64,000 nucleotides of DNA, from assembly GCA_017893485.1 (NCBI GenBank), contig JACEHZ010000368.1, forward strand, positions 124,001 through 188,000, read 5' to 3'. This document shows, piece after piece, positions 1 to 10,144 of this stretch (within the stretch, counting starts at the first letter, position 1; each line of letters starts with the position of its first letter). The stretch comes from Hemerocallis citrina (Eukaryota > Streptophyta > Magnoliopsida > Asparagales > Asphodelaceae). The notes below the pieces were generated by a model. That model did no database searches, had not been told where the DNA came from, and was given only the letters and a program-made list of their open reading frames with translations. The position numbers and the translations under genes were made by a program.

Positions 1-25
1 AGGTGGAGAACGAAAGGGTGGGAAC

Positions 26-425
26 TTGCACAGTGTTAACTTGGGTACTAAAACATGCACATGTATAGAATTTCAACTATATCATATTCCATGTTCTTAT
101 GTATTAGCAGCTTGTGCATATCGTACAATCGATTACAAGCCTTTTGTTGGTAAATTTTACTTAGTTACTGCATTAGCACGAACATGGGCTTCCCTCTTTC
201 ATCCAACTCTAGATCCAGCATATTGGCCTACTTTGATGGACCATGACTCATAGCTAATGCAAGCCTGCGACGTTCAAGAAAAGGTCGGCTGAGATCTACG
301 AGAATTCGCAACGACATGGATGAGAGAGATAAGTCTAGCAGGGGTACAGACATGAAATGTTCAAAATGTGGGTTTTATGGACACAATAAGCGGCGATGTA
401 GTAATAAAGCATCTCGAAACATTTA
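26..425 (+). pseudogene. MULE transposase, C-terminal fragment (SWIM and CCHC zinc fingers)
   Basis: Only the end of a MuDR/MULE-type transposase is visible; the catalytic part lies left of the window. The frame at 26-253 carries a SWIM-type pattern, CTC followed by IPCSY and LAAC, in which the usual histidine after PCS is tyrosine. The frame then ends at a TAG near 251. A second frame, shifted by one base from about 240, continues with a basic linker and a zinc knuckle CSKCGFYGHNKRRC (C-X2-C-X4-H-X4-C, about 358-400) and stops at about 424. SWIM plus zinc knuckle at the C-terminus is characteristic of MULE transposases, which cut and paste DNA elements in the nucleus. The frameshift and the His-to-Tyr change suggest an inactive copy. 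It could also be a domesticated FAR1/MUG-like gene, but the decay and the palindromic DNA beside it favour a transposon. Confidence 0.8.
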
Positions 426-625
426 AACCATGTCAAATTTTATTGTGTTTGTTTTGTCAACTTTATAGTAGTTTGTAATTGTTGTATTATGTGATGTGGA
501 CTTTCTACTAATTTGTATGTGTTTAATTTTGAAATATGGTAATTCCCATTTGTTTCAAAATTATTGGAAGTTTAGAGATTGTGAATGAATTTGGATTCAT
601 AGATGTTGGAATAGATATGAATGTA
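426..625. other. AT-rich 3' flank of the MULE transposase
   Basis: I see no gene here. The 200 bases are AT-rich and probably include the 3' untranslated part of the transposase gene. They run directly into the large foldback. Confidence 0.4.
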
Positions 626-1302
626 CAGGGCAGACTGCATATGCAGTTTGAATTGGAATTTTTTTCCTTAAACTCGCTTTCTCAGAAAGCGAGTCGGGTA
701 TAAACATCTTCTCTTTCTAAGAAAGCTAGTTTAGAGTAGAGAGATTTTCGAAGCCTAGCTAGTCTCTGTAAATTTTCCCACTCAACAGTCGCTTTCTCAA
801 AAAGCGAAAGGATTTTGCCAACACTCGCTTTCTGAAATACCGAGTGTAAGCAAAATCCCATCGCTTTCTGAGAAAGCGACTGTTGAGTTGGGAAATTTCC
901 AAAGACTAGCTAGGCTCTGAAAATCTCTCACCTCAATAGTCCCTTTGTCAGAAAGCGATGGGATTTTTGCCTACACTCGCTTTATGAGATAGCGAGTGTT
1001 GAGTTGAGAGATTTCCAGAGCCTAGCTTAGTCTCTGGAAATTTCCCAACTCAACAGTCGATTTTTCAAAAAGCGATTGGATTTTACCTACACTCGCTATC
1101 TTAGAAAGCGAGTGTAGGCAAAATTCTATAGCTTTGTGAAAAAGCGACTATTGAGTGGAGAAATTTCTAGAGACCAGCTAGGCTCTGGAAATCTCTCTAT
1201 TCTAAACTCGCTTTCTCAGAAAGTGAGAAGGTTTATACCAAACTCGCTTTAGGGAGAAAAAAAAATTCCTATTCAAACTTCATATGCAACCCGCCCTATA
1301 TA
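626..1302. repeat. 677-bp foldback with nested short palindromes
   Basis: The left part (from GGGCAGACTGCATATG near 628) is mirrored by the right part (reverse complement beginning GGGCGGGTTGCATATG near 1298), giving two arms of about 330 bp with the centre near 960. Inside each arm a smaller palindrome, CGCTTTCTCAGAAAGCG, and degenerate copies of it recur about every 50-90 bp. They alternate with a second short repeat built on GAGATTTCCAGAGCCTAGCT. The structure is therefore palindromic at two scales. It sits between the transposase end and the PMD gene, and the same small palindrome recurs at 4926-5190. It is likely a MULE-related foldback or a pair of TIRs joined head to head. I could not establish a target-site duplication. 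Confidence 0.85.
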
Positions 1303-1857
1303 CAACTCAACTCAACTCCAATTCAACAATTCAACAGCCCAACTCAACTCCAATTCAACAATTCAACAACTCAATTCAACTCCAATTGCAGTATGCACAT
1401 CACCAATACATATATACACTTCACCAATTCAACAATTTCTAAATAAACATTAACACAAAAAATTGATCCAATCCATCAACTTGTGTAATTGCAGTTTGCA
1501 CTTCACCAATCCATCAACAATTCAACAATTTCTAAATAAACATCAACAAAAAAAAAACAAAAAAAAAAACACTCACACACCCCATACTCAATAGCGTTCC
1601 TTTATACATTCAAAATTTTAAAAAGTTCACAAATTCACTTCCTTCACCTACATGAATTGATACAAGCACATATATACCCTTCATGGATATATCAAAGACC
1701 ACATAAATACATATATACACTACATGAATACATTAAAAATTGGAAATACATTAAAAAACTGGAAATATAGTAAAAACCACATGAATACATATACCTTCAC
1801 CTTCACTTACATGAATACATTTAAAAATTTTCAAAAAGCGATGAATAATGGCTACCT
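1303..1857. repeat. Short tandem repeats downstream of the PMD gene
   Basis: Positions 1306-1390 hold about three copies of a unit of roughly 28 bp built on CAACTCCAATTCAACAATTC. Positions 1390-1560 repeat TTCACCAATCCATCAAC and AATTTCTAAATAAACAT motifs and end in an A-rich run. Positions 1640-1830 repeat variants of CTACATGAATACAT. No coding frame is convincing. This is the 3' flank of the minus-strand PMD gene. Confidence 0.6.
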
Positions 1858-4077
1858 TCACGAATCGGGTGCAAAAAAGTTGGGGGGTCTCCTTTGCCTT
1901 TTAGCACGTGATGGGGTAGCTTGAGTGACACCAGATAAGGAAAATTGATCCTCTTCATGTAGTTGTGTCCCTTCAACATTTTCTTGTGCCTCATCAGCTC
2001 CAGGTTCATCTTCGGAGTCGCTCTCCAAGATTCTCTGACTATATGGAGGTCTATACACCACTTTCTTAACACGACCATTTCGTCGATTGGTTGGGAATGC
2101 ATGAGTGGCTAATATGGCATCTAATGTAGCTCCGTCACCAACAACATCAGCTTGTGCACGATATGACGTAATCATCTTGCGTGGGAAGTCCTTTATCGGT
2201 TCAGCAACATTACTCTTCAACACAGCAGCGCATTCTTTTGCCTGTATCCAAGTCTGGGCCATCTACACAACAAGAAAATATGCAGTTTTAGGTGAAGTGC
2301 TTATGTATAAATAAACATAAATTTTACAGAATAATAAATTAACACAACAAACCTTACGATTTTACGAATGGTTGATGCCTTCGGTTGGAACATAGGCAAT
2401 TTCTTTGAATGATCATCTGCTAGTTCGGCGGCTCGTCGAAGAATCGGGACTTCCAAACCAGCTGGAGTCTGCACTGTGGGAGAGATATAACGTCTAGTCA
2501 TCCCCTCATACCAAGCCATGTAAGTCCCATGCATCGATGCATCGTACGGAGGAATGTCACCAATGATTTCGTCGAACCGGTGCACATTCCATCTCTCAAC
2601 AAATGTAACCAAACAAGCAGCCCAATTGTGATCGGGTTGTCGACCCATTCCAGTAAGAGAATGCATCTCAGCATTGTATGGTTCAACAATAGGAATACTT
2701 TGAAGAAGACCAAACTGACGTAACACTCTATTAGCAAAGTAGAATTCGACTGTGCCAAAGTTGATTAGAGGTGCCTTTGTCAGCCACAGATCACGCCTAC
2801 ACAAGCAAATAGGCGGTAGTCAACCCAAATGCTCCTCCGTGTAGGGCTGCCACACGACGCAATCATCTGCCAATCTATCCAATTCATCTTGAAAGTATGT
2901 CAGACATCTGTTTGGGTCCGCCTTCCATGTGAGATTCCCGGATCAGTACACACCTAGTGGAGGTAACATGTGTTGGTCCTCAGGAACATGCATTCAATTG
3001 GGTGATTGCCTATTCACTACAGGCCGACCAACATGAATACGTTCCCAACTCCAAAGTTGAAGCAAGATCATTGGTTCATTCATCTGCACCAAACCACGAC
3101 TATAGTTGCAAAAACTCTTACACAATGCGGCCAACGCGGCACTACCCCAACTGTATACTCTGACTTTTTGTAGATCAGCAATCAATGGCAAGTACATCAA
3201 CGACACCGAATGACCAGTCGAGTTCGAGAACATCACGCCACCAAATAGTGTCAAGATGTACGCCCTACAGTAGCACTCAACCTCGACCTCAGTCGAATCC
3301 TCATTCAACCTATTCTTGAAAGTCTCCTTCAACCACTTCAAGTGAATGAACTTTCCATTTACTGTCCTCGTTTCGACTTCTACACTGAGGTATTGTTCCA
3401 CAAGATATGTTGGCTCAAAATCCATCGTCTCGGTCACTGTCTGCCTATCGACTAGAAGACCTGTGAGTACAGAAACGTCCTGTAGTGTTACTTTCATCTC
3501 CCCGACCGGCAAGTGGAAGGTATGGGTTTCCGGCCGCTATCTCTCAAGAAGTGCGGTAAGAAGAAGCCAATCACATTTAATCGAGCTCATCAGTCCAATA
3601 CCGTATAAGTCGTAGTCCTGTAGAATCTCGTGAATCCGTGGGTGCATAGGAAGTGTACTGTGCCCCCTAAATGTACACTCCTTAGATTCGCCATCCCACA
3701 TGGTTTTTGAACGGTATTGCGATTGGAGAGTAAGAGTGTAGGGTCGAGGGGACTTGGACCTTCAGGAGGAACATAAGCTGATGAAGAAGGGGATGATGAA
3801 GAAGGGCCCGCCTCATTTGGTGAAGCGGTAGGATTAGTTGAGACCTACACAACAATAAAATTTAAATCAATACACTGATATTACATTTTATTGTATGATA
3901 ATCAAACTAATTGAATACAAATAATTATTCACTTACATTAGTACGCTCAGTTCTACCACGACCACAACCACGTTCACCGCTAGGAGGTGGGCCAAAAGAA
4001 GTACTTGGTCCGTCACCTCGAGTATTTGGAGGTCTACTACTCGTTCCTTCCTCTACATTACCCATCGTGCGTGCCAT
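1858..4077 (-). pseudogene. Plant mobile domain (MAIN/MAIL-like) gene, TE-associated, degenerate
   Basis: Three exons can be drawn on the minus strand. Exon 1 (4077-3937) starts MARTMGNVEEG and ends at a GTAAGT donor. Exon 2 (3844-2358) follows a TAG acceptor and carries the PMD signature: WDGE, HPRIHEIL, the stretch around RPETHTFHLPVGEMKVTLQDV, and later WQPY, RVLRQFGL and WYEGMTRRYISP. Exon 3 (2262-1858) follows a TAG acceptor and is acidic, then basic, with RAKRQRRPPNFF at the end. PMD proteins (PF10536, MAIN family) occur as host genes acting in silencing and as passengers of transposons. This copy has a frameshift near 3735-3755, a TAG where Trp is expected just before RPETHTF (near 3530), and stops between 2990 and 2800. 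It is therefore a pseudogene. The neighbouring MULE transposase and TIR-like repeats suggest that it is element-borne. Confidence 0.82.
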
Positions 4078-4925
4078 TTGTAATAAACGAGAGTGTACTA
4101 CAACTTAAATAAATTATATATAGCAAAATTTTTCAACATTTCTCAAGTAATTCTACACTATATACCTACATATATTATCAAAATTCCTATTCAACATTTC
4201 ACAAAACATTTTACACTATATACCTACATATATTATCAATCATCCAATATTTTCTAATAAACAAGCATCCAATATTTTCGAATGATAGAACTATTTTAGT
4301 ACTGTTCGATTGTTCGCCAAATACCGATCTATTCATCATCGTACTAATGTACAGCTGAAAAGTATTGTCAATTCAAAAATTTTCAAAAAATTACTATATA
4401 TTATCAAATTTCCTATTCAACATTTTTCAATAAAATTCTACACTATATTCCTACATATATTAGCAAAATTCCTATTCCAAATTTCTCAACATTTCTATTC
4501 AAAATCGCTAACAATTTCTAAATATACCGTTAAAAATTTCTCAACATATCTCAAAATTAACCCGAAATTAAAAATACAAATGTTTGGGAAATATACCGTT
4601 AAAGTTGGGTGATTGAAGAAGTAGATAGTGAATACGATGTCGATGTAGCTCCTTCAACCGCACTCATTTTTCCCAAATTCCCGATTTAACGATTTCCTTG
4701 GATATTGGGGTTTAGGGTTTTCAGAGCGTGAAGAGAGGGGGTTGAGAGTATGAGGAGAGATAGTAGGTGAGGGATATGGAAGATCGAAATAGCAAAGGCG
4801 AGGATTTCTGGGTTAATCGACGAGAGGAGATCGAAAAATGGGTTAGGGTTTCGGTGTTAGAAGAGAAAAAGGGAGAAAGAGTGTGAAGTCGAAACAGCGA
4901 GCCTGAGTATTAAAAACCCCTAATC
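4078..4925 (-). other. 5' flank of the PMD gene with imperfect tandem repeats
   Basis: No coding exon is convincing. Between about 4140 and 4500 a unit of roughly 55 bp, built on TACACTATATACCTACATA followed by AAATTCCTATTCAACATTTC, is repeated four times imperfectly. From 4660 to 4920 the sequence is purine-rich with GGGTTAGGGTTT-like motifs. This would be the promoter or 5' leader of the minus-strand PMD gene, inside the element if 4926-5190 is its terminal repeat. Confidence 0.45.
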
Positions 4926-5190
4926 GACACTTGTTGTCTCAAAAAACGAGTTTGGTAAAAACCTCATCGCTTTTTGAGACAGCGAGACTTGGCCATGGAG
5001 AATTCAAAAAAATCCAAACCTCACACTCGCTGTCTCAGAAAGCGACGGGATTTTTTCCAAACTCGTTTTTTGAGATAGCGAGTAGATCAGTTTGGAATTT
5101 TTTTTTTAAAATGGGTCAGTTTGAAAAAAACTTTCAAAAAGAGGGTCATTTTGGGGAAAAAAAGTCTTGGCTCAGGAAACATGAATGAAT
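4926..5190. repeat. TIR-like block sharing the CGCTTTCTCAGAAAGCG-type palindrome
   Basis: Several degenerate palindromes of the type seen at 626-1302 lie here: CTCGTTTTTTGAGATAGCGAG-like forms near 4938, 4966, 5023 and 5064, with the accompanying CGACGGGATTTTTTCCAAA phrase near 5041. Because the motif set brackets the PMD gene, this is plausibly the right terminal inverted repeat of the MULE carrying it. The matching left terminus would lie outside the window. No target-site duplication was identified. Confidence 0.5.
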
Positions 5191-5617
5191 TAGGTTGTGT
5201 AGCCTAATTAACTATGGCATACTAATAATAGCACATGTATCATTGTGTACGTCAAAGAAGAAGCTTAAATTAACCGCTTAGTAGTAACTCAGAGGTAAAG
5301 GATTTGTGATGAATAAAAGAAAGCTTAGGATAAATAAAATAAATAGAAAAGTACATCAAATCTCTTCCGTCTCATGATTCCTGAAACACTGACCTAAGAT
5401 GTACAAACTTAGACTCGGACACACTAATAAAATCACAATACTGACTTAAGAAAGCATTAAGACATGACCAACATGCATGCTAAGTCCTAACTCTTTCCTT
5501 ATCTAATAAACTATCCCCCCATGCTGGTCTGAACCCAAACTCCTTCATTTAATCCCAATCAAACCCTTCATAGCATAGAGGGGAAGGGAGGTCTCAGATT
5601 CTAAGTCAGGCTACAAT
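5191..5617. other. AT-rich spacer without recognisable feature
   Basis: I see no conserved coding frame, RNA gene or repeat structure in this stretch. Confidence 0.4.
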
Positions 5618-5823
5618 CAGGGTCGGCCCCCACCTTGACGGAAGTGAGGCGGCCGCCTCAGTCCCCCGAACTTTACAATTTAGGGGTCCCCAAATTTATA
5701 TTTCCCCCGTAAATATATGCACATATTTTGCGCGTAAAAAAATTATATTGTTATTATGGACCTCTAAAAATAATTATTTGGGTCTTTCGTCAAGGATCCC
5801 AGGGAACTCAGAGCCGGCCCTTG
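5618..5823. mobile_element. Short hAT-type MITE
   Basis: The left end reads CAGGGTCGGCCC and the right end, read on the other strand, CAAGGGCCGGCTCTGAG. These are imperfect terminal inverted repeats of the CAGGG-CCGGC type common to plant hAT MITEs. The interior (about 200 bp) is non-coding. Flanking bases (GCTACAAT and GCTATGAG) match only partly, so the 8-bp duplication is decayed or the ends are slightly misplaced. Confidence 0.5.
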
Positions 5824-6117
5824 GCTATGAGTAACCCTTTATGGAGTAAGGAAAAGAAAAAGAAAAAAAACTTAAATTTGATAACAAAGTTTCTTTTCCC
5901 TGATAAAGCAATTTTTACTAAATAGTGATAAAAACTTTTGCCATTGTTTCATTAAAAATAGAAGAACGAAACTGCATTATAAAAAATCCAATAGGAATAC
6001 ATCATACATTTTGAATGCAAAAGCATAAACTAGAACAATCCAAAAACAAACATACTTGGACTTATGCCCTGCCACATTATTAATCCTCATCACTCCATCA
6101 ATTTTACTTAGATTTAT
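5824..6117. other. AT-rich spacer
   Basis: No coding or structural feature is convincing. It probably belongs to the same Copia LTR or flank as the following block. Confidence 0.3.
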
Positions 6118-6433
6118 ATATAGTCCCTTTCTGTTGTGCACTAGGGTTCTGTGTACACTCGTGTGCACTCGGCCTTCCCGCCTTCATATTGATGATCTGA
6201 ACCGTTCACATTGATCTACATATCTAAATTAGTCTATATATAGAGTTCTCTTCCGTTGTGCACTAGGCCTCCGTGTGCACTCGGCCTTTCCGCCTTCATA
6301 ATGACGATCCGATATTGACAATCTGAATCGTTCACATTGATCTACACATCTAAATTAATCTAAATATGTAAAATCAAATCATTTGAAATTCATTTGCCCA
6401 TGCCTACGTGTATTTCAAGTCACAATCCTAACA
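6118..6433 (-). repeat. Start of a Copia 3' LTR containing two tandem MITE-like units
   Basis: Read on the minus strand, a purine tract GAGTGGGAGAT runs into TGTTAGGATTGTG at 6433, the usual polypurine tract plus LTR start of a Copia element. To the left, two tandem units of about 120 bp (near 6123-6240 and 6245-6365) share GTGCACTCGGCC, CGCCTTCATA and GTTCACATTGATCTACA phrases. The same phrases occur in the foldback element at 30276-30604, so a MITE lies in this LTR or gave rise to part of it. The other LTR boundary is not visible. Confidence 0.5.
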
Positions 6434-7037
6434 ATCTCCCACTCGAACCAAATACACAACTTTTCAAAGTTATTGTAATCTTTACCTCGCATTATTTCTG
6501 TCAATCTACCACTTTCATTGAAAACCCAAGTACTCCCCACTCTCATGAAGAGCACCTCCGCCATTCCACCATGTGGAGTGCACCAGCCACCCCTCACCGC
6601 CTTATGAAGGATGTACTCCACCAATTGCATAGAGCACGAACACCGAGAAACAACCTCCAGTGTCGGATTCCGTGTTACAAGACTCCCCAACTCGCAGAAT
6701 CTTCATCAACACCGGATATGGTTCAAAACCTCTCAATGCACTCTCTGCACTATAAGTTTCCGTGGACGACACCTCCACAATATTCGCAGACTGTTCAACC
6801 CCTACAGTCCCATTTCGGTTACCCTCATCAACATCACTCTGCATATCGATACCAGTGCTCTCTACCTCACAAGACTTGAAGCTTCGTTTGCCATATTATA
6901 AAATACTCTCACCGCAGCAACGTCTTGCCTTCTAGGATCACTTCCATGGCCAGCAGCTTCCATTAAATTAGTAACATCCCCTCCATAACTGAAAGAACTC
7001 GGTTGCACCCCACAAAACCTACTACTCGATTCCGGCT
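6434..7037 (-). pseudogene. 3' part of a minus-strand Copia, split by the chromovirus
   Basis: Minus-strand frames at about 6415-6690 and 6602-6844 have no clear catalytic motif, but they end in the Copia-like polypurine tract at 6434. The upstream half of the same element is at 24472-25450. If the chromovirus and one GAGAG copy are ignored, the protease-region frame that stops abruptly at 24472 continues in phase here to a stop near 6870. That is direct evidence that the two pieces were once contiguous. The element lacks recognisable integrase and reverse transcriptase between these parts, so it was already internally deleted. Confidence 0.55.
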
Positions 7038-7046
7038 GAGAGTGTA

Positions 7047-7161
7047 TGTTGGAATCGAGTATACATTCAAAACACTCCTCTTATTAACAACATTGTCTTA
7101 TGGCCCAGTGGTTAAAGTTTTGAGTTCACAAGAGGTTGGGGGTTCAATTCCTACATTCCAC

Positions 7162-7222
<61 letters not shown>

Positions 7223-7779
7223 CCAGGTCGGGCCTTAGGGCCTCTTGAAAAAAAAAACGGAATTCTTTTTTGAACTGTCAAATTTCAAAACATTTTATTT
7301 TTTCTTCAATTAATAACATGACTTTTTCAAAAGTTAAATAGGCTTTATGTTATAGCCATTTCAAAAATTAAATGATCTTCATTATGCAGCCGTTTTTTTG
7401 ATTAAATGCATACATATTTATTTCTCCCTAGTTACAAGTTATAAAAAGGAATCATTTTTGGGAAGAAACATACAGAAAAACAATAAGTCATTCTCTTCTC
7501 CAAAAATTTTGAGCGGTTTTTGCCTTGGTTTTTACTGGTGCAAGTTGGTACGTGCTGCTATTGGAGCATTGGCAACACTGTAAACAGAAGCTCGTTGTAT
7601 CCCAGGAGAAGTGTTTGGTGATCAATGATTCGTATCCAGAATCGGCCAAATAGCTTCTTAAAGAAAGTGCAACCCATGCCTCGAGCCACTTCTCACCTTC
7701 TTCCTGTTGCAGATCAACTCCAGAGCCATTCTCGGAAGGTTCATTTGGTGTACTCATGTTTAACCCATTCTTTCTATCA
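7047..7779 (+). repeat. Copia 5' LTR with internal (TA)n and tRNA-like boxes
   Basis: This LTR of 733 bp starts TGTTGG and ends CA. A (TA)n run occupies about 7164-7220. Before it, TGGCCCAGTGGTTAAAG (about 7100) and GGTTCAATTCC (about 7141) resemble the A and B boxes of a tRNA-type Pol III promoter with tRNA-like spacing. Confidence 0.9.
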
Positions 7780-7808
7780 TTTTAAGAAGCTATTTTCCAA
7801 ATTCTGTA

Positions 7809-9018
7809 ATGGCTCTTGTTTCTGACCGCAAGTATGAAACCAACAAACCTGAAAAATTTGCTGGCCTAAACTTCAAGCGATGGAAGAACAAGATATTTTT
7901 CTATTTATCACTGAAGAAAGTTGCTCATGTTCTTACCCAAGACTTCCCTGTAGTGCCTAACCCAGAACCTGTTGATGTCCATGATAATGAACAAATCTTA
8001 GAGGACATAGCAGAATGGAAGGATGCTAATTTTAAATATAGAAACTTTATCTTGAATGGGGTATCCGACGAACTGTATGACTATTACTTACAGTCCGATA
8101 CTGCTGGATCTGTTTGGGAAGCCCTGCAAAAGAAATATGACACCGAAGAGGCTGGCTCAAAGAAATTCGCAGTCAGTCATTATCTCAAATACACCATGGT
8201 CCGATAAGCTGGTAACTATTCAATCACATGAGTTACAGCACATTGCTCATGAGATCATTCCAGAGGGAATACCCCTCGATGAGCAATTTCAAGTAGCTGT
8301 GATGATTGACAAGTTACCACCTGGTTGGAAAGACTACAAGAATATCCTGCGACACAGATCAAAGGAACTGACCATGGAGAATTCGATAACTAGGCTTAGA
8401 GTTGAGGAGGAATCCAGAAAACAAGACCAGAAAGAAGAAGTCTTGCTTGTTTAACAGAACAAAGCGAAGGTCCATTTGAAACCGAAAAACAAGCCGTTCA
8501 AGAAGAATGCTAGTCGGAAGTTCAATTCGAACTTTCGTCAGAATGGTCAGAATGGACGTCAGAATCCGAATAACCAGCAAGCCCAAACCAACAACAATGG
8601 AACAGATCCCATCGAGTGTTGGAAGTGTCATCGCTTTGGACATATTGCTAGGAACTATCGATCACGTAATCCTGCACCACAGGCAAATGCTATCGAAGGG
8701 CCTTTAGTGGCTATGATCACTGAGATCAACATGTTCGGTGTAACCGAAGGGTGGTGGACTGATACGGGCGGCACTAGGCATGTTTGCTATGAGCGCAGCT
8801 GGTTCAAAACTTATAAGGAGACTGAAGGTCAGAAAGTGCAACTTGGTGATTCACACTATGTCAATGTGATGGGCACTAGAGAGGTGGACTTGGAGTTTAC
8901 CTCTGGCAAGACTGTAACCCTCAAGGATGTCTTGCACACTCCTGATATGAGGAAGAACTTGATTTCTGGATACCTTCTCGATAAGGCTGTGTTTCATCAA
9001 AGCATCGGATCCGACTAG
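7809..9018 (+). pseudogene. Copia gag and protease region
   Basis: The frame starts MALVSDRKYE at 7809 just after the LTR and reads a Copia gag with WKNKIFFYL near the N-terminus. It stops at about 8205, and the same domain continues in another frame (8056-8454), so one frameshift lies near 8200. After a TAA at 8452 the frame resumes with a basic stretch and the zinc knuckle CWKCHRFGHIARNYRS, whose last cysteine is tyrosine. The aspartic protease follows (WWTDTGGTRHVC, active triad DTG) and the frame stops at 9016. Gag packages the RNA in cytoplasmic particles and the protease matures the polyprotein. The frameshift, nonsense codons and damaged knuckle make this non-functional. Confidence 0.85.
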
Positions 9019-10140
9019 TATGTCATAACTAAGAATGGGATTTTTGTGGGAAAGGGATTTGCTTGTAATGGGATGTTTAAACTCAGTATTGAAATCAATA
9101 AGAATAATGCTTTTGTTTGATCCTAGTCTTCTTTTAATTTATGGCACTCTATACTATGTCATGTTAACAAGAAATTGGTAAATAATATGAGCAAACTTGG
9201 TATGATACCAAAAGTTAACTTAAATGAATTTGAGAAATGCACTTCCTGTAGTCAAGCTAAGATAATTAAAACTTCACATAAAAGTGTAGCAAGAGAAAGA
9301 AAAATTCTAGACTTGATACATTCTGATATATGTGAGATGGATGGAACTTTAACTAGAAATAGTAAAAGATATTTCATTACGTTCATTGATGATCATTCAA
9401 ATTATACTCATGTTTATCTTATGGCACATAAGAATGAAGCAATTGACATGTTTAGAACTTGTGTAACTGAAGTGCAAAATCAATTTGAAAGAAATATTAA
9501 GAAATTTCGTAGTGATAGAGGTACAGAATATGATTCCAATGAATTTAAACAATTATATGCATCATTTAGAATTATTCACGAGATTACTGTATCTTATTCA
9601 CCTGAATCTAATGGAAAAGCTGAAAGATAGAATAGAACCCTTACTGAATTGGTAGTTGCTTCATTTATTAGTTCTTGAGCACCCAAAACCTTATGGGGTG
9701 AAACTCTTTTATTTGTATGTCATGTTTTAAATAGAATTCTGCATCTATCTTCTGATACTTCACCATACGAATTATGGAGAAGTAGAAAGCCTAATATTGA
9801 TTATTTTGGAGTTTGAGGTTATTTAGCATATGTCAGAAAATCTGACCCTAAAAGAATCAAACTTGCAAGTAAAGCATATGAATGTGTTTTTATTGGTTAT
9901 GTAGATAACAGTAAGGCTTCTAGATTTTTAGACTTGCATAATAATGTGATTATTGAATCTTTAGATGCTGATTTTTATGAGGATAAATTTCCTTACTTAT
10001 TGAGAAACAGTGGGCGTAGTATGGGGGTTCACAACCCTCTACTTCCTCTAGCGTACCTCATACTAGTACACATTTTAATGTTGATTTAGATTCTAAACCT
10101 CGTAAAAGTAAACGTGCTAGAACTGCTAAATATTTTGGTG
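9019..10140 (+). pseudogene. Copia GAG-pre-integrase and integrase region
   Basis: After two stops near 9118-9126, an LWHSI motif (GAG-pre-integrase) and KCTSCSQAK lead into the integrase core. HSDIC, YFITFIDDHS, RSDRGTEYDS and SPESNGKAER supply the D-D-E catalytic residues. A TAG at 9628, a TGA near 9677 and a TGA near 9815 interrupt the frame. The downstream ELWRSRKP-like and FIGYVDNSKA-like segments are the usual C-terminal part. Integrase joins the cDNA to chromosomal DNA in the nucleus. Confidence 0.82.
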
Positions 10141-10144
10141 ATGA

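Noticed and set aside
6394..6901. Plus-strand ORFs of 161 and 96 codons
   Set aside because: No domain; antisense to the Copia remnant whose polypurine tract fixes the minus orientation.
7003..7248. ORF with a long Ile-Tyr repeat
   Set aside because: Translation of the (TA)n run in the Copia LTR.
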